From Lentisphaerota bacterium (lineage in GTDB: Bacteria; Verrucomicrobiota; Lentisphaeria; Oligosphaerales; JABHEG01), in contig JABHEG010000138.1 of assembly GCA_018676675.1 (NCBI GenBank), forward strand, positions 1-52,793: a stretch of DNA of 52,793 nt, read 5' to 3'. A program made the position numbers and the translations under genes. The notes under the pieces were generated by a model. That model had not been told where the DNA came from and made no database searches. It saw only the letters and a program-made list of their open reading frames with translations. Positions within the stretch are counted from its first letter, which is position 1; every line of letters begins with the position of its first letter. This document shows, in pieces, positions 8,440 to 16,949 of the stretch.

Positions 8440-9708
8440 CTACTCGAACTCGATCGTTGCCGGCGGTTTGATGCTGATGTCATACGCCACCCGCGGCGCG
8501 CCGGTGTGCGCAGCAATCCTCTTGCCCATCTCAAAGAGCGCCGCCTGGTCGATCCGAACCGGGCAGGCCAGTTTCGCGGCCGCGCTCTCGACGGCCCGCA
8601 TGCCGACAACGTACCTGGTTGTTGGCGCATCGTTCACGCACAGCTCGAGAAGAATGCGCGGAAGCTGGAGTTTGTTCCACGCCTCGACAGAGAGCGTGTT
8701 CAGCTTGTCGTAATCGATGTCGCCGTCAACCTTTACCCACGAGACAGGCTTGTAGATGGGAATCTCGGGACGCGTTCCCTCTTCGGGCACGACCGTCGTC
8801 TGGCTTGCCATCCTGAAGCACTCCGCATTCGTACCGAGGATGCTGCAGGCCATGTCTGTCAGGGCCGAGTCGGGTTCCATGTCCGGGTCGAGCGCCATAC
8901 CGAAGTACTGGAAGGGCGTCCGGATGCCGGTCGTCTCGTCATAGAGATAGGGCTTGCCGTGTTTCTCCGTGTAGTACTTCTCGACCTCCTGCTCGATGAT
9001 ATCTGAGGCGAGCTGAGACGAGTAGAGCTTCCCCTCAGTGAATTCACCGACAGTTCTGACTATCTGAGCAGGCCCCGGACAGGGGATTCTGTGCGTGAAT
9101 GACGGCGGGAGGTCGAGGTACTCCCCAACTTTTCGGACCTGAGGCTTTGCGAGGGATGCCAACGGCTCGAGCTTCGTGACAGAGTAGTTCCAGCCGACGT
9201 TGTGTTGGCTCTTGAAGCCGCCTTCGGTTTCGGCAATGTCGGGAGCGATTGTGCCGTCTGCGATCCAGGCGGCCCCCAGCTCTCTGATGTACTTGTCGGA
9301 TACTTTCCTGTAGTTCCCGATGAACGTCTTGCGCTTCTTCTCGCCGTCGGACAGACCGATCAGCGGCGGGAGAATCTCGTCCTTGACGTCGAGGACCGTG
9401 AAGTTGAGTCTGCTGAAAATCACCCGCGTGACTTCGCCTTCGGGCTTGTCGTCTATAAGGCGGCGACAACCGTCTTCGATGAAGAACGTGTAGAGGTCTT
9501 TCCCAACGATGCGGTCGAGAAGAAATGCAGCGACCGTGCTGTCGACGCCGCCGGACGCGGAAAGAGCGATCTTCTCACCCGGTTTCACCAGGTCTCTAAC
9601 CCAGCCGACAGCCTTTTCGACGAAGTCGGCGGCGTTGAAGTCGGCGGGGTTCTCGGGAACGGAGTACTGGAACCTGTGCGTCTGAATCTGATTGGCTTCT
9701 GGTGACAT
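8440..9708 (-). CDS. GMP-synthase-type ATP pyrophosphatase without an amidotransferase domain
   Basis: 422 residues; ATG 9708 has AGGAGG six to seven nt upstream. The ATP-binding P-loop of N-type ATP pyrophosphatases is intact (SGGVDS, residues 52-57). GuaA-like blocks follow: KRKTFIGNYRKV, ADGTIAPDIAE, FKSQHNVG and the extreme C-terminus YDISIKPPATIEFE, which matches the YDIxxKPPxTIEWE end of GMP synthase. GuaA adenylates XMP and aminates it to GMP. Bacterial GuaA normally carries an N-terminal glutaminase; here only about 35 residues precede the synthetase domain. The protein is also longer than the roughly 310-residue archaeal GuaAb. The GuaA HPFPGPGL block reads HRIPCPGPAQ here. It may pair with a separate glutaminase, use ammonia, or act on another nucleotide. 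Confidence 0.8.
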   Translation of the reverse strand: MSPEANQIQTHRFQYSVPENPADFNAADFVEKAVGWVRDLVKPGEKIALSASGGVDSTVAAFLLDRIVGKDLYTFFIEDGCRRLIDDKPEGEVTRVIFSRLNFTVLDVKDEILPPLIGLSDGEKKRKTFIGNYRKVSDKYIRELGAAWIADGTIAPDIAETEGGFKSQHNVGWNYSVTKLEPLASLAKPQVRKVGEYLDLPPSFTHRIPCPGPAQIVRTVGEFTEGKLYSSQLASDIIEQEVEKYYTEKHGKPYLYDETTGIRTPFQYFGMALDPDMEPDSALTDMACSILGTNAECFRMASQTTVVPEEGTRPEIPIYKPVSWVKVDGDIDYDKLNTLSVEAWNKLQLPRILLELCVNDAPTTRYVVGMRAVESAAAKLACPVRIDQAALFEMGKRIAAHTGAPRVAYDISIKPPATIEFE

Positions 9709-10081
9709 GCTGCCTCCTGTTTGCTGGAGTGAATGTGGCTACGGGTTCAACTAACTACTCATATCAGGGGAGTGATGGCATGATGGTTCCGCCATCGTCA
9801 GTCCTTTGTACGTTCTCTGGCACGTGCCGATATAGATACCTAATGCGCCGGTCAGCTAATCGCGATCCTCTCGGCGTGGCAAGACCGGTGACACGATCCC
9901 AATTGCGAAGCGTCCTCTCGTTTGTTTGTGCGCTGCACGTGCTTGTCGGGCCCAACGCCCCGAGAGCATACACATGCCAACACCTGTCACGTCGACGATG
10001 AATGACGCAGTCGGGGCGCAGCGATCCTGAACGAAACCGCAGCTTCGAAGCGTCCTGGATCACTATGAATTCAATGGCGCC
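9709..10081. other. Intergenic region, nothing recognised
   Basis: This 373-bp stretch lies upstream of the GMP-synthase-like gene and downstream of the creatininase-family gene, both on the minus strand. It should hold the promoter of the former. I see no gene, strong hairpin or repeat family here; short open frames on both strands lack coding character. Confidence 0.5.
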
Positions 10082-10897
10082 TCACCTGTTCCCATCTCCC
10101 GTATCAGATCCGTCCATAAAGGCGCTGTCTGCCTTCTCAGGAGGCTCAATCCGTCCTTCCAGAACATCCATGGCCTTCCTCCCGATCCTCTCGGCACAGA
10201 ATTCAACTATTTTCTGTCCCAGTTCGGCGGAAGCGTGTGTCAGCGGATTCCAGCCGCCTATCCCTTCAGGCTCCCTCATTTCCATTCTCTCGACACCTGC
10301 CCGGTTGCGTGCGTCCATCTGTTCCCTCAGTTCGTCCAGGCACACACGCTCTCCGTGGGCAAACATCATGGCAGAGGTCTCCCATGCGCCAGCATGGTCC
10401 ATTCTGTATTCCATGGCCGGTCCACCTTGCCAATTCTCTCCTTCCATGATCCCGAACCCTGTCGCATCAGCTCCTTTGCACGCCCGCTGAATGCCGTCAT
10501 GGATCGCATCACGTTGTGGAGCAACATCATGGCCGGTCACACCGACCAGCACCTTCCAGTCATTCGCGGCGAGGCCGCGAGCGGTGCGGAAAATGGTCTC
10601 TTCCATACTCGCCTGATCATTGGCAGTGACGGTGAATCCATCCCAGCCTTCCGGCCCCCATCCACGACTATCACCCAGTATGCCGAGGAAAAGTGTTGGC
10701 AAGACTACTCCCCCATAGCGCACGGCCGTCTCACAACAGATAGCATGTGCTTTGAGTCCGTCCGTGCCGAGGGGATTCTGGACGCCGTGCCATTCGAGGG
10801 AGCCGACCGGTATATACACAACCGGACGCTCTTCCTGCAGTCGCTTGACTTCCGAAGGTCGCAGAAGTTCATACTGAACAGATTCGTACGTCTTCAT
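10082..10897 (-). CDS. Creatininase-family metal-dependent amidohydrolase
   Basis: 271 residues from ATG 10897. The N-terminal metal site of the creatininase family is clear: GSLEWHG with Glu35 and His37, then PLGTD with Asp46. The second block, usually NGHGGN, reads VTGHDVAP (His123, Asp124). DHAGAWETS (His168, Glu173) matches the conserved HAGxxETS block. Family members hydrolyse or form amide-type bonds in small molecules (creatinine, formamidopyrimidines, the mycofactocin precursor). There is no signal peptide, so it is cytoplasmic. The altered GHGGN motif makes creatinine an unlikely substrate. Codon use looks less GC-biased than in the CAZyme genes. The MBL-fold gene lies 180 bp upstream on the same strand. 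Confidence 0.8.
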   Translation of the reverse strand: MKTYESVQYELLRPSEVKRLQEERPVVYIPVGSLEWHGVQNPLGTDGLKAHAICCETAVRYGGVVLPTLFLGILGDSRGWGPEGWDGFTVTANDQASMEETIFRTARGLAANDWKVLVGVTGHDVAPQRDAIHDGIQRACKGADATGFGIMEGENWQGGPAMEYRMDHAGAWETSAMMFAHGERVCLDELREQMDARNRAGVERMEMREPEGIGGWNPLTHASAELGQKIVEFCAERIGRKAMDVLEGRIEPPEKADSAFMDGSDTGDGNR

Positions 10898-11077
10898 CCT
10901 GGTTCCCTTCCGTCTCTCCCAACGGGGCTATGACAAGCGCCGCGACAGCGGCGTGGAACACGCGTTTGGTCACCTTAACGTGATATCCTTGACATCAACA
11001 GTTCCCATCGCCAAAATGGTACACTTTTCGCCTTATGCGGCTCTCGTGGTGCTGTATCGTGCATGGCTGCACATTGC

Positions 11078-11938
11078 TCACAAATCAATGCTTGTCAGTT
11101 CGTTCGGACACACAACTTTTCCATCATAACCAACACCACAATATCCTTCTCGCAATAGACGTGCTGCATGCTCTGTTCCCGGCGACCCGTGTATGCCAAC
11201 AACTCTGGGAATACCAGCTTTGGTGGCTACATCAACGACATCAGGGATATCGGCGCTGACGTCATGGTGAGCATCCGGTTCTGTACCTTCCCTGGTATTC
11301 CATCCCAGGATCCCCGTGACCAGCGTATCAACACCCTTGGCCAGTTCCATCAACTCCGGACATATTCCGGCATCGCCAAGGTAGAGGATGCTGCCTTTGC
11401 TTGTGTCAATCCGATAGGCAAGAGAGGTCAGATACGGCTCCAGATGCGGAACCTGTACTGCTGTGGCTCTCCATGTGTCTGTCTCGATAGTGTGTCCAGG
11501 CTCAACATCATGGCCCTGGGCTTTGGTGTCAGGCCGGGGAAGTGATCCGCCACGCTTGAGATAGTTGGTCTGAGCAACCGGATGCTCCTGACGTGAGACG
11601 ACATCGGGAGCAAACGCACCATTCGGTCCAACAAGGCGATCAACGAAACTCTGTGTTGGAGCGGGGCCATACACTGCAAGCGGTTCAAGGTCGTTGTTGT
11701 CCAGATCAAATCGCAATAGCGCGAAACACGGAAAATCAACATTGTGATCTGTATGGTGGTGGCTAATGAAGAGGGTGTTTACTTGCGTTGGAGACAAGTC
11801 CATACGCGTCATCTTATACGTTGTGCCAGGCCCACAATCGAGCATGATGCACTCGCTGCCCAAATCCAGGATACAACTGCAGCCGTAACGTGTAGGCCCT
11901 GGCCGGGGACCGCCGGCCCCGATGATGTGGAGCTTCAT
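11078..11938 (-). CDS. MBL-fold metal-dependent hydrolase, RNase Z-like
   Basis: 286 residues from ATG 11938; a TTG three codons upstream is possible, and GAGG lies 12 nt before the ATG. The metallo-beta-lactamase signature HHHTDH is at residues 60-65 (His60, His62, Asp64, His65), followed by PHLEPYLTSLAYRI, LYLGDAG (bridging Asp) and a late IHGSPG histidine. The N-terminus (GAGGPRPGPTRYGCSCILDLG) resembles the RNase Z/PhnP/beta-lactamase-like hydrolase group, which cuts phosphodiesters or related esters. There is no secretion signal. It has no tRNA gene or phosphonate gene near it, so the substrate is unknown. Base composition is visibly lower in GC than in the flanking glycan genes. Confidence 0.8.
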   Translation of the reverse strand: MKLHIIGAGGPRPGPTRYGCSCILDLGSECIMLDCGPGTTYKMTRMDLSPTQVNTLFISHHHTDHNVDFPCFALLRFDLDNNDLEPLAVYGPAPTQSFVDRLVGPNGAFAPDVVSRQEHPVAQTNYLKRGGSLPRPDTKAQGHDVEPGHTIETDTWRATAVQVPHLEPYLTSLAYRIDTSKGSILYLGDAGICPELMELAKGVDTLVTGILGWNTREGTEPDAHHDVSADIPDVVDVATKAGIPRVVGIHGSPGTEHAARLLREGYCGVGYDGKVVCPNELTSIDL

Positions 11939-12005
11939 GATTCGCAAAGACCTCGTTCTACTGCTCTCTCGAGTTGTGTCCCAACGCCGTTGTTGGGTGG
12001 CTCTT

Positions 12006-12302
12006 TCATATGGAAGCCGTCTGGTCAGGAAGTGCCTTTGTCAGGCTGGATAGCAGGAACGACGTTCGCAGACCAGCCTCCCAGAAGGGATCCCTGTGGC
12101 AGAGCGATGTCGCCTCCTCTATGCCTTCAGCCTCGATAATCCATACAAATCCCAACACCTCGTTGGTGACGGGATCATGCTTGGTTGCAGACAGCAGAAT
12201 TCCGCCCTTTTCGACCTGAAGGTACTCCAGGTGAGGGGCTAGCGCTGCCTTGAAGCTGTCTGGGGCGTCTGCGTGTATCCCAAATTCTGCAATGAACAAC
12301 AC
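12006..12302 (-). CDS. YCII-related domain protein
   Basis: 98 residues. The start is GTG 12302, chosen because AAAGGA lies about 9 nt upstream. The sequence fits the ferredoxin-like YCII fold: FIAEFGIHADAPDSF, then HLEYLQVEKGGILLSA, GFVWIIEAEG and CHRDPFWEAG, the last matching the common xxDPFxxAGL ending. YCII proteins are small and often dimeric; their histidine/aspartate pair suggests enzymatic activity, but most functions are unknown. It sits 67 bp upstream of the MBL-fold gene, same strand, and may be co-transcribed with it. Confidence 0.75.
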   Translation of the reverse strand: MLFIAEFGIHADAPDSFKAALAPHLEYLQVEKGGILLSATKHDPVTNEVLGFVWIIEAEGIEEATSLCHRDPFWEAGLRTSFLLSSLTKALPDQTASI

Positions 12303-12351
12303 CGTTCACTGTCCTTTCTTTATGACCGAACGCCTGGCTCTGCGACGGCGG

Positions 12352-12645
12352 TCAGCCGTCCGTGGCGGCCGGCTCGGTTCCGCCTGGCTGTGGTTCGGGC
12401 TTCCTACGCTTGACCTGCCGAAGAACGCATACAAAGCCAATGAGAGCCGCGATCAAGTAAGCGACCGTCCATGGGATTGATCGCGACTCACCCCAGGCAT
12501 ACATGGCGCCCATCGCCGCGCCAAGAGTCACCATGATGCCCGCAAGTGCGCATAGAATCGATCTGCCCTTGTTGAACAGGCCCCATATGCTCAACCCGAG
12601 AACGATGAATGCAGCGATGAATATGATCATGCCCGCGCCACCCAT
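12352..12645 (-). CDS. Small three-helix membrane protein, unknown function
   Basis: 97 residues from ATG 12645, with AAGGAG about 8 nt upstream. The open frame extends much further upstream but without coding character, so this internal start is preferred. Three hydrophobic segments are visible: MIIFIAAFIVLGLSIWGLF, ILCALAGIMVTLGAAMGAMYAW and WTVAYLIAALIGFVCVL. A basic, proline-rich cytoplasmic tail follows (RQVKRRKPEPQP). I do not recognise a family. The 296 bp upstream, towards the alpha/beta hydrolase gene, contain nothing I can call a gene. Confidence 0.65.
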   Translation of the reverse strand: MGGAGMIIFIAAFIVLGLSIWGLFNKGRSILCALAGIMVTLGAAMGAMYAWGESRSIPWTVAYLIAALIGFVCVLRQVKRRKPEPQPGGTEPAATDG

Positions 12646-12941
12646 GATGGTCTCCTTCTCGTTTCTATCAACGTTGGTATCACAGACCCGGTTGAGCGCA
12701 GCAAAGCCGGGGCTGTGCATACAGTGGTTGTCCTTCCGGGTCTCGCCACCCGCTGCGCTTGAGGGCGGAGACACGGAGAAGAGATCGTCGGACCGGACCG
12801 GCACGATGCGTGCCCCGGGAATAGGGGCGGGACCGCTTACGGAATGCCCTGTCGCAGGATTGATCCCGCACTCCGTGTCGGGGCTCTCCGGGCAAGCCCC
12901 TCCAGATGGCGGCTGGGGGCCGAGGTCAACGTCAACGCGCC

Positions 12942-14153
12942 TCACCACCAGGTGGCCAACTGTCCCGTCTCAGAAAACTGCTGTCGACAACGGGCAAAGT
13001 CCTCGTTCGGGAACCAGGATGCCCGGCTCGCATCGCCCGCGAGTTCACCACAGGGAGCCGTCTCGAGGCGTTGTCCCCCGCCGGTGGCTTTCTCCCAGTT
13101 GGCTCCCAGCCAACCGCTCTCAGGGAGTAGAGCGTTAAGCGTCACAGGTCCCTGACGTGGGTCGGCATCTGCGGGGACACGCAATCGGAAGACCGTGCGC
13201 ATGAAGGCCAGGCAGATCCCATAGCTCTTCCGGCCATTCGGCCCGTGTCCGGCCTTCGGTTCGACGATCATGCCCATGAGTGCATTCTGCTCCCGGCGCA
13301 GCCTCTCCACCGTGTCGAGTTGATTGTTGAAGTACGTTCTGTCACGTTCCCCGGAAAGCACCAGTCCCGGAACGGCATAGATGGGGGGGAGAGAAAATTG
13401 GCGCCCGTTGGCGCTCTTGAAGGCAATCCAGCCGATCACACGTTCAGGTTCCTGATCGGCGAATCCTGCTGCAAAACCAGTTCCGTTGGAGTGCCCAAAG
13501 GTGAAAATCGGGGCGTTCACCAGCTCCGGATGATTGCTTTGCCGGCCCAAGTCGTCGAGGGCGTCGAACATGATCCGGCTGGGGCGGAACCCGCGCTTGG
13601 TTGTCTCCCCTCCCAGACCGACGATCGCGCTGTCAAGCGAGGCAGCCAGGTACCGCATATCCGGAAGCTCGGCCAGCGTCCCTCCGCATCCGTGGTAGGT
13701 GAATGCAAAGACCCCTTTGATTACGGGGGTATTCGGGGGGAGCCAGAGGTGGAAGAAAGCATGCTGGCTCTTCACGCGAGTTCGGAATGTGAACGGCCAC
13801 TCGTCCCCCTCCGGCCACAGACGGAACGGGGTGGCGCTGACTTCCGCTGACGGTGCCCCCTGCCCTCCGGGGCCAGTCGCAGAAACCACAAAGAGGTGGC
13901 GCGTGTCATTCGCGAGCTTCATCGCGACGTAGTGCGTTGCTGCCACGGCTCCATCCAGGACCGCGTAAGGTCCTCCCGCGGAGGTCGTGTGCGAGACAAC
14001 GTAGGCGTCCGCTCCAGGCACGGGACTCCAGGCAAGTGCGACCTCACCATTGCGACCGACGGCACGGACATTCCCCGGGATGCCCGGCTTCGCAATGGCC
14101 CCAACTGAAACCGCCGACCAGGCCAACGTCAACAGACACAGAGATTGGTTCAC
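12942..14153 (-). CDS. Secreted alpha/beta hydrolase with N-terminal FnIII domain
   Basis: 403 residues from GTG 14153, which has TAGGAGAG about 8 nt upstream. A signal peptide (about residues 1-20) is followed by a fibronectin type III domain (about 24-108; VRAVGRNGEVALAWSPVPGADAY is typical). An alpha/beta hydrolase domain then has Ser222 in GHSNG, Asp271 in SGERDRTYF and His303 in KAGHGPNG as the likely triad, with HGCGG as the oxyanion loop. The layout resembles secreted PHB depolymerase/feruloyl-esterase-like enzymes, so a role in removing esters from a polysaccharide is plausible. It ends at the edge of the region and is followed by the small membrane gene. The substrate cannot be read from sequence. 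Confidence 0.78.
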   Translation of the reverse strand: MNQSLCLLTLAWSAVSVGAIAKPGIPGNVRAVGRNGEVALAWSPVPGADAYVVSHTTSAGGPYAVLDGAVAATHYVAMKLANDTRHLFVVSATGPGGQGAPSAEVSATPFRLWPEGDEWPFTFRTRVKSQHAFFHLWLPPNTPVIKGVFAFTYHGCGGTLAELPDMRYLAASLDSAIVGLGGETTKRGFRPSRIMFDALDDLGRQSNHPELVNAPIFTFGHSNGTGFAAGFADQEPERVIGWIAFKSANGRQFSLPPIYAVPGLVLSGERDRTYFNNQLDTVERLRREQNALMGMIVEPKAGHGPNGRKSYGICLAFMRTVFRLRVPADADPRQGPVTLNALLPESGWLGANWEKATGGGQRLETAPCGELAGDASRASWFPNEDFARCRQQFSETGQLATWW

Positions 14154-14173
14154 AAGAAGGCTCTCCTAACGGT

Positions 14174-15127
14174 TCACATCGCCACAGAATCCACCATCAA
14201 CGTTTCGACCAAGTCAGCCAGTTCGCCCTCCGGCACGGAGGCCTCGATCCAGGCCCGTTCCGGGCCGTCAGGTAACGGTAGCCAAACGTGTTTGCCGGTG
14301 GCGACGTCAAACGTCAGACCAAGACCGCCATGCTCCCGCAGCACATCGCCACAGCCCCGGGCTGCGCGAATGACAGCCAGTTGATCCCAGGACGACCGCC
14401 CCCCGTCCTTCCCCGACCTTTCGAACCACATCTCATAGGCGCGGCGAACGGGGTTGCCGGGCGGAGCAGCCTCAATCAACCCCCGGCCGGTCTTAACGTT
14501 CCCACCAATCTCACTGACGGTGATGGGCGTCGGCCAGGCATTCAGTACCGTACCGGCCGCGACCCGATCCATGGCCCAGTTGAACCGGTCTGCGCCCTTC
14601 GGGTACGTGGCGATTGCCATCGTGACCAGACGGTCGACCTTCGCAGCGACGAGGGCTCGTCCATCCAATCCCGAAATATCATCAGGCTCCGACTCAAGCA
14701 ATTGGGCCAGGGCCGCCAGCGTCCCCACTGCACAGATCGTGACCGTACCCTCGTCGGCTCCCTGCAGAAGCTCGCGGTAAAGCGCAACGGCACTTGGGAA
14801 GTCGACTCCGGAATGATCAGACTCCCACTCGCCCCCGATGACGTCGTTGTAAAGGGACTGTTCATCCGGCCGATGCCGGCGGTACGCGCTGTACCGCGGA
14901 TTGGCACCCCAATCCGGAACACGAATGAGTCCAACCGGGATCTCGTCCCGACCATACCAATCATTGATCGCGCTGACGCACAGGGCGCAGGCGCGGCGGG
15001 GAATGCTGCAGACAACGCCCAGGAGGCTGGTTTCCCTCGCGCTCACGAGGGCATGGAGAACAGCCAGAGCCCCAGCGTCGTCCACATCCGAATCGATATC
15101 TGTGTCAAGTATGAGTTGTGCCATCAT
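14174..15127 (-). CDS. Inosine-uridine-type nucleoside hydrolase
   Basis: 317 residues; ATG 15127 or 15124. The calcium-binding signature of the nucleoside hydrolase family is intact near the N-terminus (DTDIDSDVDD, residues 8-17). Further family blocks are CAVGTLAALAQLL, in place of the usual GPLTNxA helix, and FNWAMDRVAAGTVLNAWP, near the FNxxxDPxAA-type block. The enzymes hydrolyse the N-glycosidic bond of ribonucleosides for salvage. There is no signal peptide, so it is cytoplasmic. It lies 20 bp upstream of the secreted hydrolase gene and is divergent from the AlkZ-like gene. The loss of the usual GPLTN spelling means another N-riboside or sugar derivative could be the substrate. Confidence 0.78.
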   Translation of the reverse strand: MMAQLILDTDIDSDVDDAGALAVLHALVSARETSLLGVVCSIPRRACALCVSAINDWYGRDEIPVGLIRVPDWGANPRYSAYRRHRPDEQSLYNDVIGGEWESDHSGVDFPSAVALYRELLQGADEGTVTICAVGTLAALAQLLESEPDDISGLDGRALVAAKVDRLVTMAIATYPKGADRFNWAMDRVAAGTVLNAWPTPITVSEIGGNVKTGRGLIEAAPPGNPVRRAYEMWFERSGKDGGRSSWDQLAVIRAARGCGDVLREHGGLGLTFDVATGKHVWLPLPDGPERAWIEASVPEGELADLVETLMVDSVAM

Positions 15128-15329
15128 GTCTCGTGTTTCCGGGAATCACTCCAATCAGTACAATAGACCGACCTGTTCCATCGGAAAGACGGAGGAGGAA
15201 AGCTCCGCGAGTGGATTGGGCAACGGGGCGGGCATATCGTTACGGAACATCCCAACCACGTTGCCCGGAATACGAGTAGTGAGGCCACCATGGACCGCAA
15301 GCCCAACATCCTCTCAGAGATCAACAGCC

Positions 15330-16532
15330 ATGTTAACACGACTCTCTCAATCGGAAGCCCGGCGACTGGCCATCAGCAGCCAAGGGCTCGACGGACACTG
15401 GCATCCGCCCAAAGGTAAGGAAGGCGTAGTCGAGGCCATCGGGCGGCTGGGTTACGTGCAAATCGACACCATTGCGGTGGTCGAACGCGCCCACCACCAC
15501 ACCCTCTGGGCTCGCTGCCCCGACTACACGCCTCAGATGCTCCACCAGCTTCAGACCGTTGATCGCCGAATCTTCGAGTACTGGGCCAATGCCGCCTCCT
15601 ACATACCGATGGCAGACTACCGCTTCTACCTGCCGCAGATGCGGGCCGCCGCTAACCGCCGACACGAATGGTATCTGAGCAACGAGGGACGAGAAATCCG
15701 GAAGCACGTGATGGCCCGGATCCGGGACGAGGGACCGCTCAGATCAGCTGATTTCAAAGCGCCCACGGGACGCAAACGTGGCTCGTGGTGGGACTGGAAG
15801 CCCGCAAAACAGGCCCTCGAATGGCTCTTCGACATGGGCGAACTCATGATCGCAGAACGCCGCAACTTCCAACGCCTTTACGATCTGACCGAGCGCGTCC
15901 TCCCCGCCAGCGTCAACACCACCGTGCCGTCTCCTGAAGACGTCGCTCGATTCATCGTTCGGCGAGTCCTGGGCACCTGGGGAGTGGCCCCCGTCTCGGA
16001 GTTGCGCTGGGGTTGGCACCGCCATCCGGGAATCGCTGACGCCGTCGCCGAGCTTACCTCGACGGGCGAAGTGACTGCCGTTCGCATCGGCGGATTAGAG
16101 GAAGACTGGCTCGCCCTGACCCGAACAGTTGAGGCCCCAGGACAGGCTCCGGGAAGTGACCACGTGCACATTCTCTCGCCGTTTGACAGCATGGTGATCC
16201 GCCGCAGTCACCTGGCCCGGCTGTTCGACTTCCACTGCAAACTGGAATGTTACATGCCGGCCCCCAAACGGCAGTGGGGATACTTCTGCCTGCCAATTCT
16301 GTGTGGAGAACGTTTCATCGGTCGTATCGATGCAAAGGCCCACCGCAAAGCAAAGACACTGATCGTCAGGAAACTCATCGCCGAACCGAGCGTCAGGGAG
16401 TTCTATGGTGTCCTGGCCGCACTGGCGAGCACGCTGTGGACGTTCGCTGCCTTCAATGGTTGTGAACAGGTCGTGATCGAGAAAACAACCCCCGCACAGC
16501 TCAAGAAGCCATTGCAGCGCGAATTGACGTAA
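15330..16532 (+). CDS. AlkZ/YcaQ-family winged-helix DNA glycosylase
   Basis: 400 residues from ATG 15330. The frame is open far upstream, but that part has no coding signature and overlaps the divergent nucleoside hydrolase gene. The protein matches the HTH_42/DUF1006 family throughout: the catalytic QxD motif is present as YVQIDTI (Gln44, Asp46), followed by VVERAHHHTLWARCPDY, FEYWANAASYIP, the WxWKPAKQALEWLF helix and SPFDSMVIRR. AlkZ removes bulky or crosslinked N7-alkylguanines, and E. coli YcaQ unhooks interstrand crosslinks. A housekeeping repair role or self-protection from an alkylating compound are both possible. No biosynthetic cluster is visible nearby, so I favour general repair. 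Confidence 0.85.
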   Translation: MLTRLSQSEARRLAISSQGLDGHWHPPKGKEGVVEAIGRLGYVQIDTIAVVERAHHHTLWARCPDYTPQMLHQLQTVDRRIFEYWANAASYIPMADYRFYLPQMRAAANRRHEWYLSNEGREIRKHVMARIRDEGPLRSADFKAPTGRKRGSWWDWKPAKQALEWLFDMGELMIAERRNFQRLYDLTERVLPASVNTTVPSPEDVARFIVRRVLGTWGVAPVSELRWGWHRHPGIADAVAELTSTGEVTAVRIGGLEEDWLALTRTVEAPGQAPGSDHVHILSPFDSMVIRRSHLARLFDFHCKLECYMPAPKRQWGYFCLPILCGERFIGRIDAKAHRKAKTLIVRKLIAEPSVREFYGVLAALASTLWTFAAFNGCEQVVIEKTTPAQLKKPLQRELT

Positions 16533-16591
16533 CTCGTGCCGTCCTGCGCCGGCGCGAGAAAAGCACTACTATCGGAACCGGAGAAGAAACC

Positions 16592-16918
16592 ATGCCGGCA
16601 TCTGCCGAGTTCCTCGCATACGTTCTGGACCAGTTGTCCGGGTGGGGCGGTGTCACGGCCCGGAAGATGTTTGGCGGGGCCGGGCTCTATCGAGACGGCA
16701 CGATATTTGGCCTCATCGCCGACGATGTTGCCTATCTGAAGGTCGATGACTCGAATAGGCAGGAGTTCGAACAGGCTGGTTCCTCTCCCTTTAGGCCATT
16801 CCCTGACAAGCCCACCATCATGCCTTATTACGAGGTCCCTCCCGATGTCCTCGAGGTCCCGGATGAACTGGTCACGTGGGCCAAACGTTCCCTCGCCATT
16901 CAGAAGAGCAGAGAGTAG
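16592..16918 (+). CDS. TfoX/Sxy N-terminal-domain protein
   Basis: 108 residues; ATG 16592 has CGGAGAAG upstream. The TfoX_N signature is clear: LDQLSGWGGVTARKMFGGAGLYRDGTIF-type sequence, then GLIADDVAYLKVD and a PYYEVPPDVLE block. TfoX in Proteobacteria links CRP to competence genes, but it has a second C-terminal domain that is absent here. Stand-alone N-domains are widespread and of unknown function. It follows the AlkZ-like gene by 59 bp and may be co-transcribed. It converges with the LOG gene after only 31 bp. Confidence 0.85.
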   Translation: MPASAEFLAYVLDQLSGWGGVTARKMFGGAGLYRDGTIFGLIADDVAYLKVDDSNRQEFEQAGSSPFRPFPDKPTIMPYYEVPPDVLEVPDELVTWAKRSLAIQKSRE

Positions 16919-16949
16919 GCTCTCGCGTTCCATTCACTCCGGTCTCCCT

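Noticed and set aside
10989..11117. TTGACA with CAAAAT 17 bp downstream, a promoter-like pair on the plus strand
   Set aside because: The -10 matches only four of six bases and would drive transcription antisense into the MBL gene with no plus-strand gene following.
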